Below are positions 16,821 to 27,840 of a stretch of 64,000 bases of DNA, one piece after another; position 1 is the first letter of the stretch; each line of letters begins with the position of its first letter. Both the position numbers and the translations under genes were made by a program. This stretch comes from CBDDBU01 sp965226045 (GTDB taxonomy: Bacteria; Pseudomonadota; Alphaproteobacteria; VGEJ01): NCBI GenBank assembly GCA_965226045.1, contig CBDDBU010000015.1, positions 11,004 through 75,003 on the forward strand. Reading direction: 5' to 3'. The notes under the pieces were generated by a model. That model was given only the letters and a program-made list of their open reading frames with translations, was not told the DNA's origin and ran no database searches.

Positions 16821-18230
16821 ATGGCGCTCACCCTGTACAACACCGCCGCGCGCGAAAAGCAAATCTTCGTGCCGCTTAGGCCGGGGCGCGTCGGTATGTA
16901 CGTGTGCGGGCCGACCGTCTACGACTACGCCCACATCGGCAATGCCCGGCCGGTCGTGGTGTTCGACGTGCTCTACCGGCTGCTCAAGCGCGAGTACGCC
17001 TCGGTCACCTATGTCCGCAACATCACCGACGTGGACGACAAGATCAACGCCGCGGCCAAGGATGCGGGCGAGCCGATCGGCGCCATCACCGCGCGCACCA
17101 CCCAGGCCTTCCACGAGGACATGGCGGCGCTCAACACGCTGCCGCCCGATCACGAGCCGCGCGCGACCGAGCACGTCCCCGGCATGATCGAGATGATCCA
17201 AAGCCTGATCGAAGGGGAGCACTCCTACGAGGTAGAGGGGCATGTCCTATTCCACGTGCCCTCGATGCCGGACTACGGTCGCCTGTCGGGCCGGAGCGTG
17301 CGCGAGATGATCGCTGGCGCCCGGGTTGAGGTAGCGCCGTTCAAGCGCGATCCGGCCGACTTCGTCCTGTGGAAGCCGTCCACCCCCGATCTCCCCGGCT
17401 GGCCGAGCCCGTGGGGGCGCGGTCGGCCGGGCTGGCATATCGAGTGCTCGGTCATGAGCACGAAGATTCTTGGACCCAGCTTCGACATCCATGGCGGCGG
17501 GCGCGACCTGATCTTTCCCCACCACGAAAACGAGGTCGCCCAGAGCCGCTGCGCCGACCCCGACGAGGAGTTCGCCAACTTCTGGGTGCACAACGGCTTC
17601 GTCACGGTCGAGGGCGAGAAGATGTCGAAGAGCGGCGGCAACATCGTCACCGTGCGCGAGTTGTTAGCCGAGTTCCCCGGAGAGGCGATCCGGCTGGCGC
17701 TGCTGAGCGCGCACTATCGCCAGCCTCTCGACTTCACCCGCCAAGGCCTGCGCGAGGCCAAGCACACGCTTGATCGCTGGTACCGTGCCGCCGACGACGT
17801 CGCGGCCAACGTCGAGGTGCCGGAGGGGGTGATGGCGGCCTTGGACGACGACTTGAACACACCACGAGCCATCGCTGCCTTGCATGGCATGACCGGCGAC
17901 CCGCGAGAGCTACGCGCCGGGGCCGAGATTCTCGGGTTGCTGCAGCAAGACACGGGAGCCTGGCTGAAGGGAAGGGCCATCTCGGATGCTGAGGTGACTG
18001 ACGGAGTGACCATCACCCCGTTGCCAGCCACTGCGGGGGCCGCCGCAGGGGGCGCTGGAGTTCTGATTCAAACATCTGAGGCACGTGTCGAAGAACTCGT
18101 TGGCAAGCGCGTTATCGCCCGCGCGGCCAAGGATTTTGGCACATCGGACCGAATCCGCGATGAACTCGCCGCGCAAGGCATCGTGCTCGAGGACAAGCCC
18201 GACGGCACCACCGAATGGCGCCGCGCCTGA
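16821..18230 (+). CDS. cysS: Cysteinyl-tRNA synthetase
   Basis: This 469-residue class I synthetase charges tRNA-Cys. The start ATG gives MALTLYNTAAREK, 11 bp after gltX. Zinc ligands are visible (Cys in MYVCGPTVYD, Cys in WHIECSVMS, His/Glu in FPHHENEVAQS), as are the HIGH-type motif YAHIGNARP and KMSKS in GEKMSKSGGNI. The C-terminal DALR/anticodon region ends in VLEDKPDGTTEWRR, the usual terminus. An Ala/Gly-rich segment around residues 395-415 (PATAGAAAGGAG) is a lineage-specific linker. Third gene of the nadE-gltX-cysS run. Confidence 0.95.
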   Translation: MALTLYNTAAREKQIFVPLRPGRVGMYVCGPTVYDYAHIGNARPVVVFDVLYRLLKREYASVTYVRNITDVDDKINAAAKDAGEPIGAITARTTQAFHEDMAALNTLPPDHEPRATEHVPGMIEMIQSLIEGEHSYEVEGHVLFHVPSMPDYGRLSGRSVREMIAGARVEVAPFKRDPADFVLWKPSTPDLPGWPSPWGRGRPGWHIECSVMSTKILGPSFDIHGGGRDLIFPHHENEVAQSRCADPDEEFANFWVHNGFVTVEGEKMSKSGGNIVTVRELLAEFPGEAIRLALLSAHYRQPLDFTRQGLREAKHTLDRWYRAADDVAANVEVPEGVMAALDDDLNTPRAIAALHGMTGDPRELRAGAEILGLLQQDTGAWLKGRAISDAEVTDGVTITPLPATAGAAAGGAGVLIQTSEARVEELVGKRVIARAAKDFGTSDRIRDELAAQGIVLEDKPDGTTEWRRA

Positions 18231-18315
18231 CCGCGCGGCCGGCTCGCCCTTCGCGACGGGCCTCCGGCCCTCCTCAGGGTGAGGTCGAGGGCGTGGCCCC
18301 CTGTCATCGCCGGCA

Positions 18316-19068
18316 ATGACCATGGCCGGCACTAATCGCACACGAGGGGCGGTGAGCGGCGGGCCAGCGGTGGTGCTGGTCGAGCCGCAGCTCGGCGAGA
18401 ACATCGGCTTCGCGGTGCGGGCGATGCGGAACTTCGGTCTGGGCGACCTGCGCCTGGTGCGGCCGCGCGACGGCTGGCCGAACGCCAAGGCGATCGCCGC
18501 CGCCTCGGGCGCCGATCTGGTGCTCGACGCCGCCCGGGTGTTTGAGACGACGGCCGCGGCTATCGCCGACCTCCACCGCCTCTACGCCGCGACCACGCGA
18601 GCACGCGACATGGAAAAGCCCTCGGTGAGTGCCGAGGAGGCGGGCCACGAGATGCGCGCGCTCGGTGACGGCGCCCACGTCGGCGTGCTGTTCGGGCCCG
18701 AGCGCGCCGGCCTCCACAACGACGACGTGGTCCTCGCGGACAGCATCCTCACGGTGCCGCTCAACCCGGCCTTCGCCTCGCTCAGCCTGCCCCAGGCGGT
18801 GCTGCTGGTCGGCTACGAATGGTTTCGCGCCGGCCCCCCGCCCCCCACCGAGCCCGCGCCGGCCGGCGCGCGACCGGCGACCAAGGCGCAGCTGATGAAC
18901 CTGTTTGAACACCTGGAGGCGAACCTGGACGCCGCCGGCTTCCTGCGCCATGCCGAGATGCGGCCGTCGATGGTCAGGAACCTGCGCAACATGCTGGCGC
19001 GCGCCGGGCTGACCGAGAAGGAGGTGAGCACGCTGCGCGGCGTCATCCACGCGCTCGCCGGGAAATGA
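18316..19068 (+). CDS. trmJ: tRNA (cytidine/uridine-2'-O-)-methyltransferase, TrmJ-like SPOUT
   Basis: This 250-residue SpoU/SPOUT-fold methyltransferase uses S-adenosylmethionine. Motif 1 is VLVEPQLGENIGFAVRAMRNFG, motif 2 is VGVLFGPERAGLHNDD and motif 3 is VPLNPAFASLSLPQAVLL, in the TrmJ arrangement (2'-O-methylation at position 32 of several tRNAs). The C-terminal helical extension (AQLMNLFEHLEANLDAAGF, then MVRNLRNMLARAGLT) is typical of TrmJ and distinguishes it from TrmL. The start has a second in-frame ATG two codons downstream. It precedes rpsD but is separated from it by a clear promoter. Confidence 0.88.
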   Translation: MTMAGTNRTRGAVSGGPAVVLVEPQLGENIGFAVRAMRNFGLGDLRLVRPRDGWPNAKAIAAASGADLVLDAARVFETTAAAIADLHRLYAATTRARDMEKPSVSAEEAGHEMRALGDGAHVGVLFGPERAGLHNDDVVLADSILTVPLNPAFASLSLPQAVLLVGYEWFRAGPPPPTEPAPAGARPATKAQLMNLFEHLEANLDAAGFLRHAEMRPSMVRNLRNMLARAGLTEKEVSTLRGVIHALAGK

Positions 19069-19096
19069 CGGCCGGGTAACGCCCGACAAGGCGCGT

Positions 19097-19125
19097 TTGA
19101 CAGGGCGCGGGGCCGTGCCTATAAG
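19097..19125 (+). promoter_or_regulatory. Strong sigma-70 promoter for rpsD
   Basis: TTGACA at 19097-19102 and TATAAG at 19120-19125 are separated by exactly 17 bp, an almost consensus housekeeping promoter. It is placed about 80 bp before the rpsD start and just after the trmJ stop. This indicates independent, high-level transcription of the ribosomal protein gene. Confidence 0.7.
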
Positions 19126-19204
19126 GCCGAGCGTCGCGGACCCGCGCCGAAAGGCCGGAGGCATGTCTGCGAATACACGCCACACGGCAGCGGATACACG
19201 CCAT

Positions 19205-19828
19205 ATGACGAAGCGGATCAAGTCGAAGTACAAGCTCAACCGGCGCCTCGGCGAGAACCTGTGGGGCCGGCCCAAGAGCCCGGTCAATCGGCGCGAGTAC
19301 GGGCCCGGTCAGCATGGCCCCTCACGGGCGCGCCGCCGCCGGCCCTCTGACTTCGGCATCCAACTCGCGGCCAAGCAGAAGTTGCGCGGCTATTACGGCA
19401 ACATCACCGAAAAGCAGTTCCGCAACCTCTATCATGAGGCGGTGCAGCTTCGGGGCGATACCAGCGAGACCCTGATCGGGCTCCTTGAGCGGCGGCTGGA
19501 CGCGGTGATCTATCGCATGAAGTTCGTGCCGACGGTGTTCGCCGCGCGCCAGTTCGTCAACCACGGCCACGTCAAGGTCAATGGCCGTCGGGTCAACATC
19601 CCGAGCTATCGGGTCAAGCCCGGTGATACGATTGAGATCAAGGAGAAGTCGCGCGAAATCGGCATCGTGCTGGAAGCCGCCGAGTCGGCCGAGCGCGACG
19701 TGCCCGACTACATCGATGTCGACCACCAGAAGATGAGCGGCACCTTCGTCCGCCAGCCGACGCTGGCCGACGTGCCCTATCCGGTGGTGATGGAGCCCAA
19801 CCTGGTCATCGAGTTCTACTCGCGCTAG
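19205..19828 (+). CDS. rpsD: 30S ribosomal protein S4
   Basis: This is the 207-residue primary 16S rRNA-binding protein S4, which nucleates assembly of the 30S body. The start MTKRIKSKYKLNRRLGENLWG and the RREYGPGQHG motif are alphaproteobacterial S4 hallmarks. The S4 RNA-binding domain is at about 97-160 (RLDAVIYRMKFVPTVFAARQFVNHG, then VNGRRVNIPSY). It ends in the conserved VIEFYSR. A longer in-frame extension to 19097 exists but overlaps the promoter, so the internal ATG is the real start. It is monocistronic: the next gene is on the other strand. Confidence 0.97.
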   Translation: MTKRIKSKYKLNRRLGENLWGRPKSPVNRREYGPGQHGPSRARRRRPSDFGIQLAAKQKLRGYYGNITEKQFRNLYHEAVQLRGDTSETLIGLLERRLDAVIYRMKFVPTVFAARQFVNHGHVKVNGRRVNIPSYRVKPGDTIEIKEKSREIGIVLEAAESAERDVPDYIDVDHQKMSGTFVRQPTLADVPYPVVMEPNLVIEFYSR

Positions 19829-19992
19829 GGCTGCCGCGCCTCCGCGCTGATTCTTCGGGACGCGGCCGCTTGGGCCGCTCCTCAGGGCAAGGCCGCTTCA
19901 CACCCCGTAGACGGCCTCATGCTGAGCAGGCGAGAAGCGCCGTCTCGAAGCACGTCCCATCTCGGCGTATGCCAGCGGCGGGGTCGGCGTGG

Positions 19993-20325
19993 CTATCCGC
20001 TCGCATGCTCGGTCATGATTTGCTGGCGGGCGAGCTCCAGGCGCTCGGCCATCTCGCGGCGAACCCGGTGTTCGGAGATGTCGAGACCCTTGCCCGTGAG
20101 GTCGCCCATGACCTTGCGGTAGACGTCCTCATGACCGGGTTCCTCGAAATCGGCCTTCACCACTTCCTTGGCATACGCCTCGGCCGCTCCATCGCTCAGA
20201 CCCATCAACTCGGCGGCCCATTGCCCGAGCAGCTTGTTGCGCCGGGCGTTGATCTTGAACGTGGTTTCATGATCGTGCGCCCATTTTGCTTCTTGGGCTT
20301 TCTCGCGGTCGTCGAACGTCGGCAT
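19993..20325 (-). CDS. DUF1476 protein: F1-ATPase zeta-type inhibitor subunit
   Basis: This is a 110-residue, highly charged helical protein beginning MPTFDDREKAQEAKWAHD. That is the DUF1476 family, identified in Paracoccus and other Alphaproteobacteria as the zeta subunit that inhibits ATP hydrolysis by the F1Fo-ATP synthase. The N-terminal segment is the inhibitory region and the rest forms a four-helix bundle that in some species binds nucleotide. No ATP synthase genes are adjacent; the gene is commonly found near purine genes, as here (purC is divergent). Length and motif agree with the family. Confidence 0.85.
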   Translation of the reverse strand: MPTFDDREKAQEAKWAHDHETTFKINARRNKLLGQWAAELMGLSDGAAEAYAKEVVKADFEEPGHEDVYRKVMGDLTGKGLDISEHRVRREMAERLELARQQIMTEHASG

Positions 20326-20588
20326 TCACAATATCCTTCGCTGGCGTGGCTGGCTGAGGCGGCGGCCCCACGCATAGCCACATAGGCGGTCGGAATCAAC
20401 ATCTAACGCCTTGCGCTCCGCCGTCAAGTGCGACCCGCCTCGGCGTGCGACTGGCTGTGCCCGGCAACGCGTGCGGCTGATTGTTTCGCCTCGGCGAATC
20501 CGGTAGGGTCCGTACTCTCCACGGGGTACTCCGCGCGACCCGCGCGGTCCGCGCGTTTCGGACCCGACCCCACCCATTGGACACTGAC

Positions 20589-21356
20589 ATGGCCCGTCGC
20601 AGACAGCTCTATGAAGGCAAGGCGAAGGTTCTGTTCGAGGGGCCCGAGCCGGGCACCTTGGTGCAGTATTTCAAGGACGACGCGACCGCGTTCAACGCCA
20701 AGAAAAAGGGCATCATCATTGGCAAGGGCGTGCTCAACAACCGCATCTCCGAATATTTGATGACGTGCCTGCAAGGGGTTGGCATTCCGACCCACTTGGT
20801 CCGGCGCCTCAACATGCGCGAGCAGTTGATCAAGGAGGTCGAGATCATCCCGATCGAGGTGGTGGTGCGCAACATCGCCGCCGGCTCGCTGGCCAAGCGC
20901 CTGGGCATCGACGAGGGCACGGCTCTGCCGCGCTCGATCGTCGAGTACTACTATAAGTCCGACCCGCTCGATGACCCGATGATCACCGAGGAGCACATCA
21001 CCTGCTTCGGTTGGGCGGCCCCCCACGAACTCGACGAGATGTTCTCGATGGCGCTCCGGATCAACGACTTCCTGTCGGGAATCTTCGCCGGCATCGGCAT
21101 TCGCCTGGTCGACTTCAAGATCGAATTCGGGCGCTACTATCACAACGATGAGATGAGAATCATCCTCGCCGACGAGATCAGCCCCGACAGCTGCCGCCTG
21201 TGGGACATCGACACCAACGAGAAGATGGACAAGGACCGCTTCCGGCGCGATCTCGGCAAGGTCGAGGAGGGCTACCAAGAGGTGGCGCGCCGCCTCGGCG
21301 TCTGGCACTCAACGCCGACCCCGATCGAGACGGGGCGCAAAAAGGCGATCCACTGA
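20589..21356 (+). CDS. purC: SAICAR synthetase (purine biosynthesis)
   Basis: This enzyme has 255 residues and joins CAIR and aspartate with ATP to give SAICAR in de novo purine synthesis. The start MARRRQLYEGKAKVLFEG carries the family N-terminal signature YEGKAK; the upstream in-frame extension is low-complexity and not used. Catalytic and substrate-binding segments are visible: EVVVRNIAAGSLAKRLG and LVDFKIEFGRYY. It is the first gene of purC-purS-purQ-purL, with a 13-bp gap to purS, consistent with one operon. Confidence 0.96.
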   Translation: MARRRQLYEGKAKVLFEGPEPGTLVQYFKDDATAFNAKKKGIIIGKGVLNNRISEYLMTCLQGVGIPTHLVRRLNMREQLIKEVEIIPIEVVVRNIAAGSLAKRLGIDEGTALPRSIVEYYYKSDPLDDPMITEEHITCFGWAAPHELDEMFSMALRINDFLSGIFAGIGIRLVDFKIEFGRYYHNDEMRIILADEISPDSCRLWDIDTNEKMDKDRFRRDLGKVEEGYQEVARRLGVWHSTPTPIETGRKKAIH

Positions 21357-21369
21357 GCGTCGCGATCGG

Positions 21370-21612
21370 GTGAGAGTTCGGGTCCACATCACGCTTAAGG
21401 AAGGCGTCCTGGACCCGCAGGGCAAGGCCATCGAGAGCGCGCTCGATGGCCTTGGCTTTGGCGGCGTGAGCGGGGTGCGGCAGGGCAAGCTGATCGAGTT
21501 TGATCTCGCCGAGACCGACGCTGCGCCCGCGCGGGCGGCCGTGGAGGCGATGTGCACCCGGCTGCTCGCCAACACGGTCATCGAGGACTACGCAATCGAG
21601 CTGGACGGCTGA
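21370..21612 (+). CDS. purS: FGAM synthase subunit PurS
   Basis: This is an 80-residue small subunit that bridges PurQ and PurL in the three-part formylglycinamidine ribonucleotide synthase of Gram-positives and Alphaproteobacteria. It starts at a GTG giving VRVHITLKEGVLDPQGKAIESAL, the PurS signature, and ends with NTVIEDYAIELDG. The position between purC and purQ is canonical. Confidence 0.95.
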   Translation: MRVRVHITLKEGVLDPQGKAIESALDGLGFGGVSGVRQGKLIEFDLAETDAAPARAAVEAMCTRLLANTVIEDYAIELDG

Positions 21613-21623
21613 CGCCGGTGCGC

Positions 21624-22312
21624 ATGAACGCGGCGGTGATCGTCTTTCCCGGCTCCAACTGCGAACGCGACGTGCGGGTGGCGTTGCGGCGCGGCATGGA
21701 TCGCGAGCCGCTAATGATCTGGCACGGCGAGAGCGAGCTGCCGGCGCTCGACCTGATCGTCGTGCCGGGCGGCTTTTCCTATGGCGATTACCTGCGCAGC
21801 GGGGCCATGGCCGCGCACTCGCCGATCATGCGCGAGGTGGTGACGCGAGCCCGCGCCGGCACCCCGACGCTCGGTATCTGCAACGGCTTCCAGATACTGA
21901 CAGAAGCGCGGCTACTGCCCGGCGTTCTCATGCGCAACGCCAGCCTCAAGTTCGTGTGCCGCACCGTTTGCCTGCGGGTCGAGAACGGCTTTTCCGCCTT
22001 CACTCATCACTATGACGACGATGAGGTGATCCGCGTCCCTATCGCTCACCACGATGGCAACTATCACGTCGATGACGACACCCTGGCCGAGCTTTGCGAC
22101 AACGACCTGGTGGCCTTTCGCTATTGCGACGCCGCCGGCGCGTCGACCGACGCCGCCAACCCCAACGGCTCGCGCGACAACATCGCTGGCGTCTTCAATC
22201 GCGAGCGCAACGTACTTGGCCTGATGCCACATCCCGAGCGGCTCGCCGACGCGGCGCTCGGCGGCACTGACGGCGCGCGGTTGTTCGACGGCCTGGTTGC
22301 CGCGCTGGCGGC

Positions 22313-22316
<4 letters not shown>
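21624..22316 (+). CDS. purQ: FGAM synthase glutaminase subunit PurQ
   Basis: This 230-residue class I glutamine amidotransferase supplies ammonia to PurL. The nucleophile Cys is in TLGICNGFQIL, and the His/Glu pair is near the C-terminus in GLMPHPERLAD. The N-terminal FPGSNCERDV motif is diagnostic for PurQ. ATG 21624 was chosen; a GTG two codons upstream is possible. Its stop overlaps the purL start by 4 bp (ATGA), implying translational coupling and stoichiometric synthesis. Confidence 0.96.
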
Positions 22317-24529
<2,213 letters not shown>

Positions 24530-24552
24530 ACAGAGCGGAGGACCGAGCGGCG

Positions 24553-24789
24553 ATGCCGATGGACGCGACCGAGATCGAACGCCTGATAAAGCAGGACATC
24601 CCCGATGCCAACGTGACCATCGAGGACCTGCGGGGTGATGGCGATCACTACGCGGCGCGCGTCGTCTCGCCCGCCTTTCGCGGCAAGAGCCGGGTTCAGC
24701 AGCACCAGATGGTATATACTGCACTGAAAGGTCGGATGGGCGCGGCGCTCCATGCGCTCGCGCTGCAGACGTCCGCGCCCGAGGACTGA
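24553..24789 (+). CDS. BolA-family protein
   Basis: This is a 78-residue BolA/IbaG-type protein with the class II KH-like fold. Conserved parts are IEDLRGDGDHYAARVVS and FRGKSRVQQHQMVYTALKG, including the Cys/His-like ligand region (QQHQMVY) that coordinates a shared [2Fe-2S] cluster with a monothiol glutaredoxin. The very next gene encodes that glutaredoxin, a conserved pairing in iron-sulfur trafficking and iron sensing. ATG two codons downstream (MDATEIE) is an alternative start. Confidence 0.92.
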   Translation: MPMDATEIERLIKQDIPDANVTIEDLRGDGDHYAARVVSPAFRGKSRVQQHQMVYTALKGRMGAALHALALQTSAPED

Positions 24790-24821
24790 TTGGCGACACC
24801 CCTGATCGATTGGAGACACCG

Positions 24822-25163
24822 ATGAGCGAAAATCCGGTCCACGACCGCATCCAGCAGGAAATCGATGAAGCCCCCGTCGTCCTCTACATGAAGGGCACGC
24901 CGGTCTTTCCACAGTGTGGCTTCTCGGCGACCTGCGTCCAGATTCTCACCCACCTCGGCATCAAGTTCCGGGGCGTCGACGTTTTGCAAGACCCCGGCTT
25001 GCGTGACGGCATCAAGAGCTTCAGCGACTGGCCCACCGTCCCCCAGCTCTACGTCAAGAGCGAGTTCGTGGGCGGCTGCGACATCCTGCGCGAGATGTTC
25101 GAGACCGGCGAGCTCCAGACGCTGTTCGCGAGCAAAGGCATCGAGCCCGTCGCCGCCGAGTAA
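24822..25163 (+). CDS. grxD: Monothiol glutaredoxin Grx4/GrxD type
   Basis: This is a 113-residue monothiol glutaredoxin with the diagnostic CGFS active site at residues 32-35 (FPQCGFSA). The glutathione-binding TVPQLYV and GGCDI elements also fit. Such proteins hold a glutathione-ligated [2Fe-2S] cluster and deliver it to target proteins, together with BolA encoded immediately upstream. The start is ATG 24822 (MSENPVHDRIQQ). The gene ends at a short inverted repeat, probably a shared terminator with convergent purB. Confidence 0.95.
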   Translation: MSENPVHDRIQQEIDEAPVVLYMKGTPVFPQCGFSATCVQILTHLGIKFRGVDVLQDPGLRDGIKSFSDWPTVPQLYVKSEFVGGCDILREMFETGELQTLFASKGIEPVAAE

Positions 25164-25178
25164 GCCCCCCCAACCCGA

Positions 25179-25201
25179 CCCTCCCCCACAAAAAGGGAGG
25201 G
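25179..25201. terminator. Small inverted repeat between convergent grxD and purB
   Basis: CCCTCCC and GGGAGGG form a 7-bp stem around a 9-base loop containing an A-run, lying between two convergent genes. It is plausible as a bidirectional terminator; no long T-tract is visible. Similar short GC-rich repeats are common between alphaproteobacterial genes. Confidence 0.45.
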
Positions 25202-25219
25202 AAAGACGGCGCTGCCCGG

Positions 25220-26536
<1,317 letters not shown>

Positions 26537-26547
26537 GGCTCCTTATA

Positions 26548-26598
26548 GCAGACTTGCCCCGCTATCGCAGTCTTGCCCGGTCGTTGCAGACTGGCCCC
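26548..26598. repeat. Three 13-bp imperfect direct repeats at 19-bp period upstream of purB
   Basis: GCAGACTTGCCCC, GCAGTCTTGCCCG and GCAGACTGGCCCC begin at 26548, 26567 and 26586, exactly 19 bp apart. They lie in the short divergent region between purB and the DUF924 gene. Regular spacing in a control region is what repeated operator sites look like, but no known regulator motif is recognised. Confidence 0.5.
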
Positions 26599-26642
26599 AG
26601 CGATCGTTGAAGCATCCGCCGCGCTCAGGTATGGGAGGGGGC

Positions 26643-27218
26643 ATGGCCCGCCACGACGATATCCTCGCCTTCTGGTTCGGTGCACCCGAAGCGCCCGACT
26701 GCTGCCAGCCGCGCGAGGCCTGGTTCACGAAGAACGATGCCTTCGACGCCGACATTCGCGAGCGCTTCCTGGCCGACTACAACGCCGCGCGCGACGGGCG
26801 CGTGCGCGATTGGGCGGGGACGGCGCCCGGCTGCCTGGCGCTGATCCTCCTATTGGACCAGTTTCCTCGTAACCTGTTCCGGGGCTCGGGCCCAGCCTAC
26901 GCGACCGATCAGGCGGCCCTGGCGCTCGCCGCCCATGGCGTGCGCCAGGGCTTCGATCAGGCGCTGCCGCCGGTCATGCGCAGCTTTGTGTACATGCCCT
27001 ACATGCACAGCGAAGACGCCGCCGATCAGCGCTACTGCCTGGCCCAGATGGAGAGCTTGCCCGAGGGCCTCTTTTTCGACGCCAACCGCCGCTCGGCGCG
27101 CCAGCACCTCGCCATCATCGAGCGCTTCGGCCGCTTCCCACACCGCAACGCGGCGCTGGAACGCGAATCCTCGGCCGAGGAGCTTGCCTTCCTCGAACAA
27201 CCCGGCTCCTCGTTCTAG
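26643..27218 (+). CDS. DUF924 family protein
   Basis: This is a 191-residue protein of the DUF924 family, a TPR-like all-helical fold found in bacteria and eukaryotes. Family motifs are ILAFWFGAPE at the start, LILLLDQFPRNLFRG in the middle and FVYMPYMHSED near residue 120. The biochemical function is not established. The start ATG 26643 gives MARHDDILAFWFG; longer upstream frames would overlap the purB leader. A toxin-antitoxin pair follows 38 bp downstream. Confidence 0.88.
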   Translation: MARHDDILAFWFGAPEAPDCCQPREAWFTKNDAFDADIRERFLADYNAARDGRVRDWAGTAPGCLALILLLDQFPRNLFRGSGPAYATDQAALALAAHGVRQGFDQALPPVMRSFVYMPYMHSEDAADQRYCLAQMESLPEGLFFDANRRSARQHLAIIERFGRFPHRNAALERESSAEELAFLEQPGSSF

Positions 27219-27256
27219 GACTCGCCCTGCTACGATTCCCGTAGTATGATTTTGCC

Positions 27257-27544
27257 GTGATCAGGTCTTGGCGCAATGCAGCCAGCCACAAGATTTGGAA
27301 AGGCGAACGACCAAATCGTTTCCGTGGGTTGGACGCCGAGGCTGCGGTGGGCCTGCTTTTGGCGCTGAACGTGGCAACATCGTTGCGCGATATCAGTCCG
27401 CTGGCGAGCGTTGGGTTGCACAAGCTAAGGGGTGATCGCGAAGGGCGGTGGGCGATGACAGTCAACGGACCTTGGAGGATATGCTTTGAGTTCCGGGGTG
27501 ACGATGCCCACAATGTCGAGGTCGTCGATTATCACAGAGGATGA
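27257..27544 (+). CDS. higB: Type II toxin HigB (RelE/ParE superfamily)
   Basis: This is a 95-residue HigB-type toxin, a ribosome-dependent mRNA interferase. The KLRGDREGRWAMTVNGPWRICFEF segment is the characteristic C-terminal beta-sheet with catalytic basic/aromatic residues, and the protein ends VEVVDYHRG. The start is GTG 27257. The order toxin-then-antitoxin and the 4-bp ATGA overlap with the next gene are typical of higBA. A small inverted repeat (CTACG..CGTAG) about 20 bp upstream of the start could be the HigA operator. Confidence 0.9.
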   Translation: MIRSWRNAASHKIWKGERPNRFRGLDAEAAVGLLLALNVATSLRDISPLASVGLHKLRGDREGRWAMTVNGPWRICFEFRGDDAHNVEVVDYHRG

Positions 27545-27840
27545 GCACAACCACCCCCATCGCCCACCCAGGCCGGCTGCTGCGACGTGAGTTGGAGGCC
27601 CGAGAGCTGAGCGCCAACCGTTTGGCTCTTGACCTCGGCGTTCCTTCCGGTCGCGTCACCGACATCCTCAACGCGCGGCGTGGCATCACCGCCGACACCG
27701 CCGTGCGGCTTGGGCGCTATTTCGGCAACGGCGCCCAGTTCTGGCTCGACCTGCAGGGCCAATACGAGATCGCCGTGGTAGAGCGAGACCGGGGCGCGGA
27801 GATCGCCAAGCGAGTCCAGCCGATCGACTCAGCCGCCTAG
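27541..27840 (+). CDS. higA: Type II antitoxin HigA (HTH Xre-type)
   Basis: This is a 99-residue antitoxin with an Xre/Cro HTH: HPGRLLRRELEARELSANRLA, then VPSGRVTDILNARRGITADTAVRLGRYFG and the FWLDLQGQYEIAV tail typical for the HigA/VapI family. It neutralises HigB and represses the operon. The frame overlaps higB by 4 bp, and its stop overlaps the stop of the convergent Sel1 gene by 4 bp. The pair appears intact and sits in core sequence. Confidence 0.92.
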   Translation: MSTTTPIAHPGRLLRRELEARELSANRLALDLGVPSGRVTDILNARRGITADTAVRLGRYFGNGAQFWLDLQGQYEIAVVERDRGAEIAKRVQPIDSAA

